A stretch of 42,171 nucleotides of DNA from an uncultured Enterobacteriaceae bacterium (GTDB lineage Bacteria; Pseudomonadota; Gammaproteobacteria; Enterobacterales; Enterobacteriaceae), in contig CAKZHC010000002.1 of assembly GCA_936920625.1 (NCBI GenBank), positions 1 through 42,171 of the forward strand. Direction: 5' to 3'. Within the stretch, counting starts at the first letter, position 1. Each line of letters begins with the position of its first letter. Made by a program: the position numbers and the translations under genes. A model generated the notes under the pieces. That model searched no databases. It had not been told where the DNA came from and was given only the letters and a program-made list of their open reading frames with translations. Shown piece by piece: positions 1 to 9,467 of this stretch.

Positions 1-270
1 AAGCATGACTATATCACCACTGTATACCATCTCTTTCATCCGGGCTTTTTCACGACCGCCGCGTGGCAATGGCTGATTAGGATTGATATAGCGCGGACGC
101 TCGCGCATATTGATTATCTGGAAATCTGGAGGCGGGCAGTCGTCAAAAATGTACTGCTCGCAGATCGCTGACCAGGCGAACAGAGGGTACATGATGCACT
201 CATAACACTCGGGCGCTAAATCGTCCTGTGGCAGATAATAAAGTGCGACCCCCGGCAGCCGAATACCCAT
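1..270 (-). CDS. Unknown protein, 3'-truncated by window edge
   Basis: An open frame of 90 codons runs off the left edge without a stop. I chose the ATG at 270 because an AGGAG lies six bases upstream; the ATG at 276 touches that Shine-Dalgarno directly and is less likely. The product starts MGIRLPGVALYYLPQDD and is rich in Cys, Pro and Tyr. I recognise no family. It occupies the place downstream of proA where E. coli has a tRNA-Thr gene often used by integrating elements, so a mobile-element origin is possible but not shown. Confidence 0.55.
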   Translation of the reverse strand, partial: MGIRLPGVALYYLPQDDLAPECYECIMYPLFAWSAICEQYIFDDCPPPDFQIINMRERPRYINPNQPLPRGGREKARMKEMVYSGDIVML

Positions 271-300
271 TTTCATCTCCTTATGAACCATCTTTCCATC

Positions 301-352
301 AGATAACCTCAGGCTGCGGCGGCATAACGCCACGCCGCCAAATGGGTTATCT
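301..352. repeat. Compound inverted repeat downstream of proA
   Basis: AGATAACC at 301-308 pairs perfectly with GGTTATCT at 345-352. Inside it GGCGGC at 318-323 pairs with GCCGCC at 334-339. The result is a long two-part hairpin between proA and the unknown gene. No T-run follows on either strand, so it is not a classical terminator. An mRNA-stabilising REP-like element or a small miniature repeat are possibilities. Confidence 0.5.
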
Positions 353-457
353 TAACATCACCCTATCAGCCCTGACGCTATATTATCCCAGCGCCAGGGC
401 AGTCTGGTGCCTGATTGCCTGCTGCCAGCATCATCGGGACACGCCGCAGCGACATCT

Positions 458-1711
458 CTATTGGCGAATCGTGTCCTGGCCAAAAATGACCCATTTATAG
501 CTGGTCAGCGCCTCCAGCCCCATCGGACCACGGGCATGTAGTTTTTGTGTGCTAACGGCGACTTCAGCCCCAAGGCCAAACTGAGCGCCATCAGTAAAGC
601 GGGTACTGGCGTTAACGTAGACGGCAGCAGAGTCAGTCTGGTTAACAAAGTATTCAGCATTGGCGATTGAGCGCGTCAGAATAGCATCCGAATGCCGGGT
701 ACCGTACTCACGGATGTGATTTATGGCCTCATTGATATCACTGACAAGTTTGACATTGAGATCTAATGCAAGCGACTCACTGCGATACTGCTGCTCTGTT
801 ACTGCTGTTACAACACCCCCTTGTTCCTCAATGCGGGCAAGGAGGTTCTGGTCAGCGCGGAGACGGATCCCCTCTTTCGCCATACGTGCAGTAAAAATGG
901 GAAGAAAAACAGGAGCAATCGCCTGGTGCACCAGCAGCGTCTCAGCTGCGTTACACGCGCTGGGCCGCTGTTTTTTCGCATTGACGATAATGTCGAGCGC
1001 TGCTGCCAGGTCCATGCTTTCATCCACAAAAATGTGGCATACCCCAATCCCACCCGTAATCACCGGAATAGTTGACTGCTCACGGCACAACTTGTGTAAT
1101 TCTGCCCCACCGCGGGGAATCAGCATGTCAATGTAGCGATCCAGACGCAGCATTTTTTGGACTAACTCGCGCTCCGGGCTCTCAACCGCCTGTACGCTCC
1201 CCGCGGGCAGGTGATGTTTGATGAGCGCTTTCTGAATCACCCTGGTAATGGCTGCGTTGGTGTGACAGGTCTCTTTACCACCACGTAAGATCACCGCATT
1301 GCCGGTTTTCAGGCACAATGCAGCGACATCTACAGTGACGTTGGGGCGGGCTTCATAAATTACGCCAACCACACCCAATGGGACGCGACGGCGTTCAATA
1401 CGCAAACCGCTGTCCAGTACACCCCCATCTATGAGCTGCCCGACAGGATCAGCCAAGCGGCAAACCTGACGCACATCAGCCGCAATATCACTAAGACGTT
1501 TAGCATTGAGTGTTAACCTGTCCAACAAAGCCTCGCTCATTCCACTGCGATGCGCCAGGCCGAGGTCCTGCTGATTGGCAGTCAGAATAGTACTGCTGTC
1601 AGACTCAAGCTCATCAGCCATCGTCATCAGAACCCAATTTTTTTCAGCACTGGTAAGCGTGGCAAGCTGATACGATGCCTCTTTAGCGGCTTTTCCCATT
1701 TTTTCCAGCAT
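458..1711 (-). CDS. proA: Gamma-glutamyl phosphate reductase
   Basis: Catalyses the second step of proline synthesis, the NADPH-dependent reduction of L-glutamyl 5-phosphate to glutamate 5-semialdehyde in the cytoplasm. The 417 residues equal the E. coli length, and the N-terminus (MLEKMGKAAKEASYQLATL) aligns with it from the first residue. The Cys-containing stretch KKQRPSACNAAETLLV, with the aldehyde-dehydrogenase-type nucleophile, is present. The start overlaps the proB stop as TAATG, so translation is probably coupled to proB. It stops with TAG. The gene looks intact although its operon partner is broken. Confidence 0.97.
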   Translation of the reverse strand: MLEKMGKAAKEASYQLATLTSAEKNWVLMTMADELESDSSTILTANQQDLGLAHRSGMSEALLDRLTLNAKRLSDIAADVRQVCRLADPVGQLIDGGVLDSGLRIERRRVPLGVVGVIYEARPNVTVDVAALCLKTGNAVILRGGKETCHTNAAITRVIQKALIKHHLPAGSVQAVESPERELVQKMLRLDRYIDMLIPRGGAELHKLCREQSTIPVITGGIGVCHIFVDESMDLAAALDIIVNAKKQRPSACNAAETLLVHQAIAPVFLPIFTARMAKEGIRLRADQNLLARIEEQGGVVTAVTEQQYRSESLALDLNVKLVSDINEAINHIREYGTRHSDAILTRSIANAEYFVNQTDSAAVYVNASTRFTDGAQFGLGAEVAVSTQKLHARGPMGLEALTSYKWVIFGQDTIRQ

Positions 1712-2827
1712 TAACTTGTCCCTTTACTGACAATCATATCGTCGCGATGAACGGCGACGGGGCCGTATTCGTACCCTAAAATCTGATTGATATTTTGTGA
1801 GTGCTGCCCGGCAATCATTCGCATGGCATCGCTGTTGTAGCGAGTCACCCCCTGCGCCACATTGCCCCCGGCTATGCAGCGAATACGGATAACCTCTCCG
1901 CGAGAGAAATTACCGGTGATAGTACAAATGCCTTTTGGCAGCAACGAACTGCCACGCTCAAGAATCGCCGACCGCGCTCCTTCATCAACTGTTATCTCGC
2001 CGGCTGGCGGCGCGCCGAATATCCATCGTTTGCGATTCTCCAGCGGCGTTTGCTGGGCGTGAAAATGCGTGCCGACTGACGCGCCTGCAATAACATCGGC
2101 GATGACATTACCCAGCCCACCCGCTGCAATAATGGTATCCACTCCCGCCCGGCAGGCAATACCTGCTGCCTGAAGTTTGGTCACCATACCGCCAGTTCCA
2201 AGTCCTGACAGGCTCTCTCCAGCTACAGTCCGCAGTGCATTGTCAATATCATGTACGCTGCGTATTAGCTCCGCTTGTGGATTTGTGCGTGGATCTTCCG
2301 TAAACAGCCCGGGCTGATCAGTCAGCAATAACAACTTATCTGCGCTGGCCAGAATCGCCGCCAGGGCAGAGAGATTATCGTTATCACCCACCTTTATCTC
2401 TGCTGTTACAACGGCATCGTTTTCATTGATGACCGGTACAATGCCGTTATCAAGCAGAGCGCGCAATGTGTCGCGGGCATTGAGAAAGCGTTCACGATCT
2501 TCCATGTCAGCTCGGGTGAGTAGCATCTGGCCAATATGGATGCCGTAGATTGAAAAGAGTTGCTCCCAGAGCTGGATCAACCTGCTCTGCCCCACTGCCG
2601 CCAGTAACTGCCTGGAAGCTATAACCGGTGGTAATTGTGGATAATTAAGATGTTCTCGCCCGGCAGCAATAGCACCAGAGGTGACGATGACAATACGATG
2701 ACCCAATGCATGCTGTTGGGCACACTGACGCACTAATTCTACCATATGGGCCCTGTTGAGCCGGTGAGATCCGCTAGTTCAGTACGCTGGTCCCTAGTTT
2801 AATGACCAGGGTCTGGATGCTACTCAT
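1711..2827 (-). pseudogene. proB: Glutamate 5-kinase, frameshifted near codon 17
   Basis: ProB phosphorylates glutamate in the first step of proline synthesis. Reading from the ATG at 2825-2827 gives MSSIQTLVIKLGTSVLN and then TAG at 2774-2776. Removing one A from the AA at 2778-2779 restores continuity: the sequence then reads LTSGSHRLNRAHMVELVRQ, as in E. coli ProB, on into the kinase and PUA domains (to 1711). The remaining frame could restart at the ATG at 2745, with AGGG upstream. That 344-residue product would lack the N-terminal KLGTS nucleotide-binding strand. Length without the shift would be about 371 residues. A sequencing error in the AA pair cannot be excluded. Confidence 0.85.
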
Positions 2828-3006
2828 TTTTCTCTGCCGTACATAATTAAGAAACGTTTTATGGTTATTTTTTATCAGGAGCTGAAGAAGAATCCAACCA
2901 TTATCAGGAAAATTAAACACAAATGATACGATTACTCATAATGCATCATCAAACAGCGGCCTTACCCGGTGATAAGCCCCCACACTCTGCGGAAATATTA
3001 ATGAAT

Positions 3007-3079
3007 CAGGCCGAGTTGTTATAGTTATCGCCACAACAACAGCTGAGATCAATGCTGCTGTTGTTCGGGGAGCGGCCTG
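3007..3079. repeat. Compound inverted repeat between proB and crl
   Basis: Outer arms CAGGCCG (3007-3013) and CGGCCTG (3073-3079) enclose inner arms AACAACAGC (3035-3043) and GCTGTTGTT (3057-3065). It lies just downstream of crl and may form the 3' end structure of the crl transcript, although no T-run follows. The wider 2828-3103 gap holds no gene; E. coli carries phoE here. Confidence 0.5.
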
Positions 3080-3103
3080 TTGTTATTAAAGACTCAATAC
3101 CCG

Positions 3104-3508
3104 TTATCCGTAATTAAGTCCCCCAAGAGCATCAGCAAAACCCGATGCCGGTTTTAGTGACATTTGATGCTGGGCCAGCATTGCTTTCAGACGCTTATAG
3201 AAATCACGTAACGTTGTTTCCAGCTGCTGATAATTCTCTTCACCTTTTACTGTGGCTGACTGCCAGACACCTTGTTTGTCATAAAGCCCAAAATAGTACT
3301 CATAGGTGAAGTGATCTGCTTCCGCTTTTAATTCCATCCACCAGCCCCAGAACTCGCGGTTTTCTGGCGCCGGATTAACATTGACACAAACCGCCAGACA
3401 ATCGAAAAAAAAACAATCTCCTGCACATTTTTCTTCGCGAATATAAGGCCCCAGCACAGCAAACTGCTTGACGAACTTGCTTCTCAAATGTCCACTTGGT
3501 AGAGTCAT
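3104..3508 (-). CDS. crl: Sigma factor-binding protein Crl
   Basis: Crl binds RpoS and promotes assembly of the sigma-S RNA polymerase holoenzyme, favouring stationary-phase and stress genes. The 134 residues match E. coli Crl closely in length and sequence: MTLPSGH at the N-terminus, GPYIREEKC, FFFDCLAVCVNVNPAPE and the REFWGWWMEL block. An AGGAAAT precedes the ATG. Neighbouring frsA and phoE of E. coli are missing here, but crl itself appears intact. Confidence 0.96.
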   Translation of the reverse strand: MTLPSGHLRSKFVKQFAVLGPYIREEKCAGDCFFFDCLAVCVNVNPAPENREFWGWWMELKAEADHFTYEYYFGLYDKQGVWQSATVKGEENYQQLETTLRDFYKRLKAMLAQHQMSLKPASGFADALGGLNYG

Positions 3509-3931
3509 TTAACGATTTCCTGTGATGAATCAGTGGTAAACAACGCCTTGAATAGTAGCAACTGAGGATGTTACCTGCTGAATAATCCACTCGGAAATGT
3601 CTGACAATATAACCACGAGCCCGATATTACCAAACTTATGGGTAGTGCCATCAAGTTAGCTCTACCCACGCCGGCACAACCCGCTGCGCATGAGGGGGCG
3701 GAGCTGGCGAAATTAGCACGGCTGCGCCGGTACAAATCTCAGCGGAAAAGATATCAATATGCCTGAAGCGATGCTGGCGGGATGATTTGCAGGGTGGCGG
3801 CTGATTACCTTGGTTGAGGCGCTGTATAAGCGTGATAATTTCCATACAGCATGGCCAAAATAGCAGCTCAGCATAATCACTTTATAAAATAGAAGCTGCC
3901 TGACAACACACTATGCAACAAAAGATGATTC
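3509..3931. other. Gene-free gap crl-gpt; no frsA
   Basis: E. coli has frsA here. I find no recognisable part of it. A plus-strand stretch at about 3700-3770 reads ELAKLARLRRYKSQRKRYQYA before a stop and looks like the end of a decayed coding sequence, but I cannot assign it. The minus-strand open frame at 3651-3845 has no family resemblance and no convincing ribosome binding site. Confidence 0.4.
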
Positions 3932-4411
3932 TTAAAACGACTCGTCACCGTTAACCAGTGGCGGCGTAAATGCAATTCCCATATCCCATGGCTGTTCTAT
4001 CCAGACCTCCTGAGGGATATCTACCTGATAATCATCCACAAGAGGCCTGCCCGCTGGCTTGGCAAAAACAGAGACAAAACGTGCTTTTGGATATGTACTA
4101 CGGATTACCTGCGCAGTGTCACCGGTATCTACAAGGTCGTCCACGACAATAAATCCCTCTCCGTCGCCCTCAGCACGTTTGAGGATATGCATTTCACGCT
4201 GGGTATCGTGATCATAACTGGAGATACATATGGTATCGATGTAACGAATATTGAGCTCACGTGCCAGTAAACAGGCGGGGACCAGTCCGCCACGTGTTAC
4301 CGCAATAATTCCACACCACTGGCGGGCTGGCAGCAGACGTTTAGCAAGCTTACGGACATGAATCTGTAGCATATCCCAAGTGATAATATGTTTTTCACGC
4401 TCTTCATTCAT
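3932..4411 (-). CDS. gpt: Xanthine-guanine phosphoribosyltransferase
   Basis: Salvages guanine, xanthine and, less well, hypoxanthine by transfer of the phosphoribosyl group of PRPP. It is a peripheral inner-membrane or cytosolic enzyme. The 159 residues compare with 152 in E. coli; the extra length is a few residues at each end. The PRPP-binding motif reads FIVVDDLVDTGDT and the purine-side loop has PAGRPLVDDY and VWIEQPWDMG. GIIAVTRGGLVP and CISSYDHD are also conserved. It is transcribed away from pepD across a 270-base gap, as in E. coli. Confidence 0.96.
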   Translation of the reverse strand: MNEEREKHIITWDMLQIHVRKLAKRLLPARQWCGIIAVTRGGLVPACLLARELNIRYIDTICISSYDHDTQREMHILKRAEGDGEGFIVVDDLVDTGDTAQVIRSTYPKARFVSVFAKPAGRPLVDDYQVDIPQEVWIEQPWDMGIAFTPPLVNGDESF

Positions 4412-4684
4412 AAAATTTCCAGCCAGTTATACGGCTCAACTTAATACCCGATGACAGAAAGTTGCGCGAGATTATAGTGTTCTGATTAACAAAAAACCAG
4501 TATGGCATCATATGGTCTGATGAAGTGATATTCAGCCTGATCGAGCGAGCACCTGATACCAGAGAATGGTATTCTTGCTTCTGCTGTCTGCGGGTTTAGT
4601 GCAGACTACAGGAAACAAGAATAGAAACGATGCCCAGTTTATACCAAACCAGGATTGACAATACGATTAAACAGGAGACTTATC

Positions 4685-6145
4685 GTGTCAGAATTATCGA
4701 AACTTTCACCGCAGCCATTATGGGATATTTTTGCAAGTATTTGCGCCATACCACATCCCTCCTTCCATGAAGAAGCACTGGCAACCTATATTTTCTCCTG
4801 GGCACGAGAAAAGGGATTTTTTGCTGAACGCGATAGCGTGGGCAATATTTTGATTCGTAAACCTGCCAGCATCGGGCTGGAGCAACTTAAAACCGTGGCA
4901 TTGCAGGCACACCTTGATATGGTGCCACAAAAAAATAACGATACTATTCACGATTTTACTAAAGATCCGATTGTACCCCGCGTTGATGGGGCATGGGTAA
5001 AAGCCAGCAATACTACGCTTGGAGCGGATAATGGTATCGGCCTGGCCTCAGCCCTGGCGGTCCTGGCTGATGAACACGTCAAGCATGGTCCGCTTGAAGT
5101 GCTGTTGACGATGACTGAAGAGGCTGGTATGCACGGTGCTTTTGGTTTGCAGCCGAACTGGCTACAGGCAGAGATTCTGATTAATACTGACTCTGAACAA
5201 GAGGGGGAAATTTATGCAGGCTGTGCTGGTGGTATCACTTTCAATACCACGATGGCTATAGAGCGTGAGGCCATGCCGGCAGAATATCAGTTGTTAAAAA
5301 TCACTATCAAAGGTCTGCGCGGTGGTCACTCCGGTTGTGATATCCATATGGGGTTGGGTAATGCCAGCAAAATTCTGGCCCGTTTTTTATTCAGTCACGC
5401 ATACATATTGGATCTACGCCTGGTGGAACTCAAAGGAGGCAACCTGCGCAATGCAATACCACGAGAAGCGGTTGCTACACTAGCGGTTAGTCCGAATAGC
5501 CTGGATAAATTGAAAACCGCCGCACAAACTTACCTGAACATCCTCAAAAACGAAGTTAATCCGCTGGATGAGCAGGTGACAATACTGCTGGAGGAAGCTA
5601 AAACCACTATACAGCCGCTCAAAAACAATTGCCGGGATCGACTCCTTTCACTGCTCAATTGCACTCCTAATGGAGTAATCCGTTATTCTGACACAATCAA
5701 CGATGTGGTAGAAACATCGCTAAGTATGGGTGTGGTGACACTCAGCGAAAACGAAGCCAGCATCAGTTGTCTTATTCGCTCACTGATCGAAAGCGGTAAA
5801 GCCTATACTGTAGATATGCTGACTGCACTGGGTGAGCTGGCCGGAGCACAAACGAGCAGCCATGATAACTATCCGGGCTGGGAACCCGACCCAGATTCAC
5901 CGATTATGGCACTGGTAAAAGAGACTTATCACCGTTTGTTCGATAAGATGCCTAATATTCAGGTCATTCATGCCGGTCTTGAGTGTGGTTTATTCAAAAA
6001 ATCTTATCCCAATATGGACATGGTCTCTATTGGGCCTACCATTACTGGCCCACACTCTCCAGATGAACAAGTGCATATTGGTAGCGTAAATCTCTACTGG
6101 CAATTACTTACCGCTGTACTGAAAGCAATTCCAGCCAAAGAGTGA
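4685..6145 (+). CDS. pepD: Aminoacyl-histidine dipeptidase (peptidase D)
   Basis: A cytosolic M20-family zinc dipeptidase that splits Xaa-His and many other dipeptides. I start it at GTG 4685, because AGGAG lies seven bases upstream and the product then begins VSELSKLSPQPLWDIF like the E. coli protein; the ATG at 4655 would add ten residues with no counterpart. Length is then 486 against 485 in E. coli. Metal-site segments are present: LQAHLDMV (His76, Asp78), LGADNGIG (Asp115), MTEEAG (Glu145-146), NTDSEQEGE (Asp169) and the C-terminal GPHSPDEQVH. It converges on the dinB remnant with 21 bases between them. Confidence 0.96.
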   Translation: MSELSKLSPQPLWDIFASICAIPHPSFHEEALATYIFSWAREKGFFAERDSVGNILIRKPASIGLEQLKTVALQAHLDMVPQKNNDTIHDFTKDPIVPRVDGAWVKASNTTLGADNGIGLASALAVLADEHVKHGPLEVLLTMTEEAGMHGAFGLQPNWLQAEILINTDSEQEGEIYAGCAGGITFNTTMAIEREAMPAEYQLLKITIKGLRGGHSGCDIHMGLGNASKILARFLFSHAYILDLRLVELKGGNLRNAIPREAVATLAVSPNSLDKLKTAAQTYLNILKNEVNPLDEQVTILLEEAKTTIQPLKNNCRDRLLSLLNCTPNGVIRYSDTINDVVETSLSMGVVTLSENEASISCLIRSLIESGKAYTVDMLTALGELAGAQTSSHDNYPGWEPDPDSPIMALVKETYHRLFDKMPNIQVIHAGLECGLFKKSYPNMDMVSIGPTITGPHSPDEQVHIGSVNLYWQLLTAVLKAIPAKE

Positions 6146-6166
6146 TTATCCATGCGATACAGTTAT

Positions 6167-7223
6167 TCACAGTCCCAGCAGTAACTGTCGTTCTTTTTGT
6201 GGGTTAAGCAGTGTTACATGCAGCCCGACTAACCTGACTCCTCTGCCCCCCCCTGCGTTCATCCCAGGTTTTACGGGCAATGGAGATCAGGTCGGCTTTG
6301 TTAAGTTCTGGCTAGGCATGCTCCTGAGTTGTCAGCTGAAAATCATCGAATTTTAGCTTTACTCCCTGACGGGCAATCTGTAAGTCCGGCTTGATTTGCG
6401 CCAGTCGCCGCTCAAGGTCAGTATATAAACAGTCGATAATCTCGTAGCATGCCTGCCAGCTATGAATATCCTTGGCCAGCGTGCGCTCGACACCCAGCGA
6501 TTTACGTAAGCGCTCAGTCATCACTTCGCGTTCATCAATGCCATGACATCGCTCCCAAAGTATACGCCCGAACTTCCCAAAATGTCGCAGTAGCATTGGC
6601 AGACTACTTTGCTGGACATCGCTACAGGTGTGAAGCCCCATATCAGAGAGTTTTTTCACCGTCACTCTGCCAACACCCGGTATTCTGGTCAGAGGCAGGG
6701 TGGCCAGAAATTCCGCCACCTGTTGCGGTGTGATGACAAACTGGCCATCAGGTTTATTAATATCTGAGGCAATTTTTGCAAGGAATTTTACAGGCGCTAC
6801 ACCTGCCGAGGCAGTCAGATTCAGTTCCCGGCGAATGGTATCCCGAATCTCCTGCGCCATCAGGGTAGCAGAGCCCTGACAGCGGCCACTGTAGCTAACA
6901 TCCAGCCATGCCTCATCAAGGGAAAGGGGCTCAATCAAAGGAGTAAAACGAGATAAAATTTCCCGGATATGGTGACTGGCCTCCCTGTAGGCTTCAAAAC
7001 GCCCGGTAATGATTTTAAGAGACGGGCAACGTTTTAGCGCCGTTGCGGTGGGCATAGCACTTCGTACACCATACATCCGGGCCGGATAATTCGCAGTGCT
7101 AATCACACCACGAGATTCCCGGCTGCCACCAATCGCTATAGGAACATCCCGTAACGCCGGATTATCGCGCATTTCCACCGCAGCAAAAAAACAGTCCATA
7201 TCGACATGAATAATTTTACGCAT
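6167..7223 (-). pseudogene. dinB: DNA polymerase IV with amber codon and frameshift
   Basis: Y-family translesion polymerase. The frame 7223-6312 encodes 303 residues, starting MRKIIHVDMDCFFAAVE with the catalytic Asp of motif I and continuing through SLDEAWLDV with the motif III Asp-Glu. It then stops at TAG (6312-6314), where E. coli has Trp in QEHVWP. The same frame continues as PELNKADLISIARKTWDERR. A second lesion follows: eight G (minus strand, 6246-6253) instead of seven shift the frame, after which GVRLVGLHVTLLNPQ and RQLLLGL are read up to TGA at 6167. The loss removes about 48 residues, including the C-terminal beta-clamp-binding peptide. A shortened catalytic core might still be made. 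Confidence 0.88.
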
Positions 7224-7531
7224 CTCCCTTATCCTGACAACGGGGGTAAGTTTGACTATTACTATGATCTTGTTATATAACTTTATGACATAAAGCAGGC
7301 ACTAATCATGCATCGGACTTTGCAACATTTAATGAAAAATGCCAGCTGTACTGTTATCTGCCTGGCTGATGTCTTAATACGAAACGTTTTTCATATGATG
7401 TGAGATACGAATAAGCGAACGAGGCTCATTGATAACAGAGGAGAATTTCCTGCCCGAGACATCAGACCATTGTAACTAGCACATAACATCCAGCTAATAC
7501 CGAGTTTTTCCTGTTTAACACTTTATCTGGT
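7224..7531. other. Gene-free gap upstream of dinB
   Basis: About 308 bases with no coding signal I can support. I looked for a LexA box (CTGT-N8-ACAG) that would suit dinB and found no good match. Confidence 0.4.
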
Positions 7532-8020
7532 TCACGCCTGTATCACCAGCACCAGTGGGTCCTGCTCTCTCCTTTCAGATCTGAATCCTTGCCTCTTGTA
7601 GAAGGGATAACTACGATCACTGGGCCACACGATAAGTAGCTCAATATCATTTTGCCTGCTAATGTACTCAACATACTTAAGTAACTCAGTACCAATCCCT
7701 TTGTTTCTGTATTCAGGTTTTACATATACATTAGTCAAATACCCCCAACTGCTATTAATCATATCCGGAGAGGGTACTTTAGCGACTAATATCAGCGTGA
7801 TCACCCCTACAATATTACCTCCGATCTCTGCAAGATAGTGATGTATATTTCCTGCTGCCTGTTGCGTTTTCATTTGCGCATAAAACTGTTCAATAAAAAT
7901 GCTCTGCTGTTCCTGGTTGACAGCCGCTGCATCATCAGTACATAACTGCCACCGAAGCTGTGCCAGTGAAGGCAAGTCCTTGCCGGCAGATTCTCTGATG
8001 ATAATATCTCTACTTTTCAT
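7532..8020 (-). CDS. GNAT-family N-acetyltransferase
   Basis: A 162-residue acetyltransferase of the GNAT fold; the substrate cannot be told. I start it at ATG 8018-8020, with AGGAAAT just upstream, giving MKSRDIIIRESAGKDLPSLAQLR, the usual first strand and helix. A longer frame to 8095 has no such support. The acetyl-CoA-binding motif A reads VYVKPEYRNKGIGTELLKY, with the R-x-x-G-x-G pattern, followed by FYKRQGFR near the C-terminus. It diverges from the yafK-like gene at only 61 bases. It is not part of the E. coli order, so it is probably an insertion that also affected the yafK start. Confidence 0.85.
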   Translation of the reverse strand: MKSRDIIIRESAGKDLPSLAQLRWQLCTDDAAAVNQEQQSIFIEQFYAQMKTQQAAGNIHHYLAEIGGNIVGVITLILVAKVPSPDMINSSWGYLTNVYVKPEYRNKGIGTELLKYVEYISRQNDIELLIVWPSDRSYPFYKRQGFRSERREQDPLVLVIQA

Positions 8021-8081
8021 ATAATTTCCTGATTTTGTACTTTCACGCTGCCTTACCGCAGGAGCAAGTGTAACATTAAAA

Positions 8082-8714
8082 ATGCTGCCAGGCATGCCGG
8101 TTTATATTCAGATCTTTAAAGAAGAGCGCAGACTCGAGCTATACGGTAAAACAGGCAGTGATTACCGTCTGATTCATAGTTACCGTATCTGTAATTTTTC
8201 CGGGGGACTCGGCCCCAAACGTCGCACGGGTGATTTTAAAAGCCCTGAAGGTTTCTACAGTGTAGGGTTATCGCAGCTTAAACCTGACAGCCATTATTAC
8301 AGGGCAATCAATATCGGCTTTCCTAATGACTATGACCGGCAGCAGGGTTACCTGGGAAACTACCTGATGATTCATGGCGCCTGCATCTCAGCGGGCTGTT
8401 ATGCTATGACTGATGCTTATATTAATGAAATATATAATTATGTTGCCTCCGCACTCCATCATGGGCAAGCCAGAGTTGAAGTCAGTATTTTCCCATTTCG
8501 GATGACCCCCGATAATATGGAACGTCATCGCTACTCATACTACTATAGTTTCTGGCAACAGCTACAGCCGGGCTATGCATACTTTATCAAAACACATCAG
8601 CCGCCATCAGTAAGTGTTAACAACGGCAAATATGTACTGGATGCCAGCCCATCTCATACAACCCCCTTTCCAATAAAACCCGGGGCATCTCTGGCATTCG
8701 CACATTCTCATTAG
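8082..8714 (+). pseudogene. yafK: YafK/DpaA L,D-transpeptidase-fold protein without signal peptide
   Basis: E. coli YafK (DpaA/LdtF) is a periplasmic YkuD-fold enzyme that detaches Braun lipoprotein from peptidoglycan. From MPVYIQIFKEER onward this 210-residue frame follows it closely: FSGGLGPKRRTGDFKSPEGFY, YLMIHGACISAGCYAM with the catalytic Cys in the HG-x-SxGC motif, and VEVSIFPFRMTP. The E. coli protein has about 40 further N-terminal residues including a signal peptide. Here the frame is closed by TAA at 8022-8024, and no ATG, GTG or TTG lies between it and 8082. The domain looks intact but would stay in the cytoplasm. I call it a 5'-truncated gene. Confidence 0.7.
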
Positions 8715-9467
8715 ACTCATCCTGGCTGCTGCACATGAAGAGCATTGCTGGAAATTTATTTAGGCATCGCACAATAAGATGCATCAAGGGTAAATTGAAA
8801 CAATCAGTAATTCTCTAAAAAACCCGGCCAGTCACGTGTATGCTGCAAGAGTTACCGCCAGGCCATTCTTTATCTGCGCCTCTGAAATCACCAATTTATA
8901 TTAACTCAGTACACTAATACCGATACCTACGGACTTATCGATGGTTGTTTTTGGCAGCTGACTAACCTTTACCCGTTTCATCATGGCCGGGACCAGCAGT
9001 GGCAGATATGTTTATCCAGTATGCCCGGCCGTATCTCTATGAAAATACGCCCTTTTGTAACAAAAAACGGACAGCATCAGCCTGTCTTGCCTCTGCCTGG
9101 CTCTCCGGCAGCCATAACACATGCAGTACATATCTGGCTGCGCCAGAATATTAATAATATACTCATTTTATGAAAAACCTCATCATTGGCAGAAACATTG
9201 ATAATGTATTATATTACATTATTGAAACATTTTTAACTTAATATCTTTACTAATTTTAGTAATTGTCAAAAGAGACCAGAAACGATTATTATCAATAATA
9301 ATGGACACCCGGAAAGGAAAAATCGCTTAGAAAGTGATCTCATCTGGCCAGATAAAGTTTTATGCTCAGTTTGACGGACACAGCCTGAGTAAGTCGTGCC
9401 AGTATTTGCAGTAATGAGCTGAAGGAGAATTTTATGGCTAATAGATCATATATCAAATATTATTAGG
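8715..9467. other. Gene-poor stretch, likely decayed
   Basis: About 750 bases between yafK and the phosphatase. A minus-strand stretch around 9000-9130 reads LPESQAEARQADAVRFLLQK with stops on both sides and looks like a fragment of a lost gene, family unknown. E. coli carries yafJ in this interval; I see no trace of it. From about 9150 the base composition turns strongly AT-rich, leading into the phosphatase gene. Confidence 0.4.

Noticed and set aside
7998..8084. A hydrophobic stretch (MIISLLFI) in frame upstream of yafK that could be a signal peptide cut by TAA
   Set aside because: It lies largely within the antisense of the GNAT start codons, and its sequence and spacing do not match the E. 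coli YafK leader, so the similarity is probably chance.
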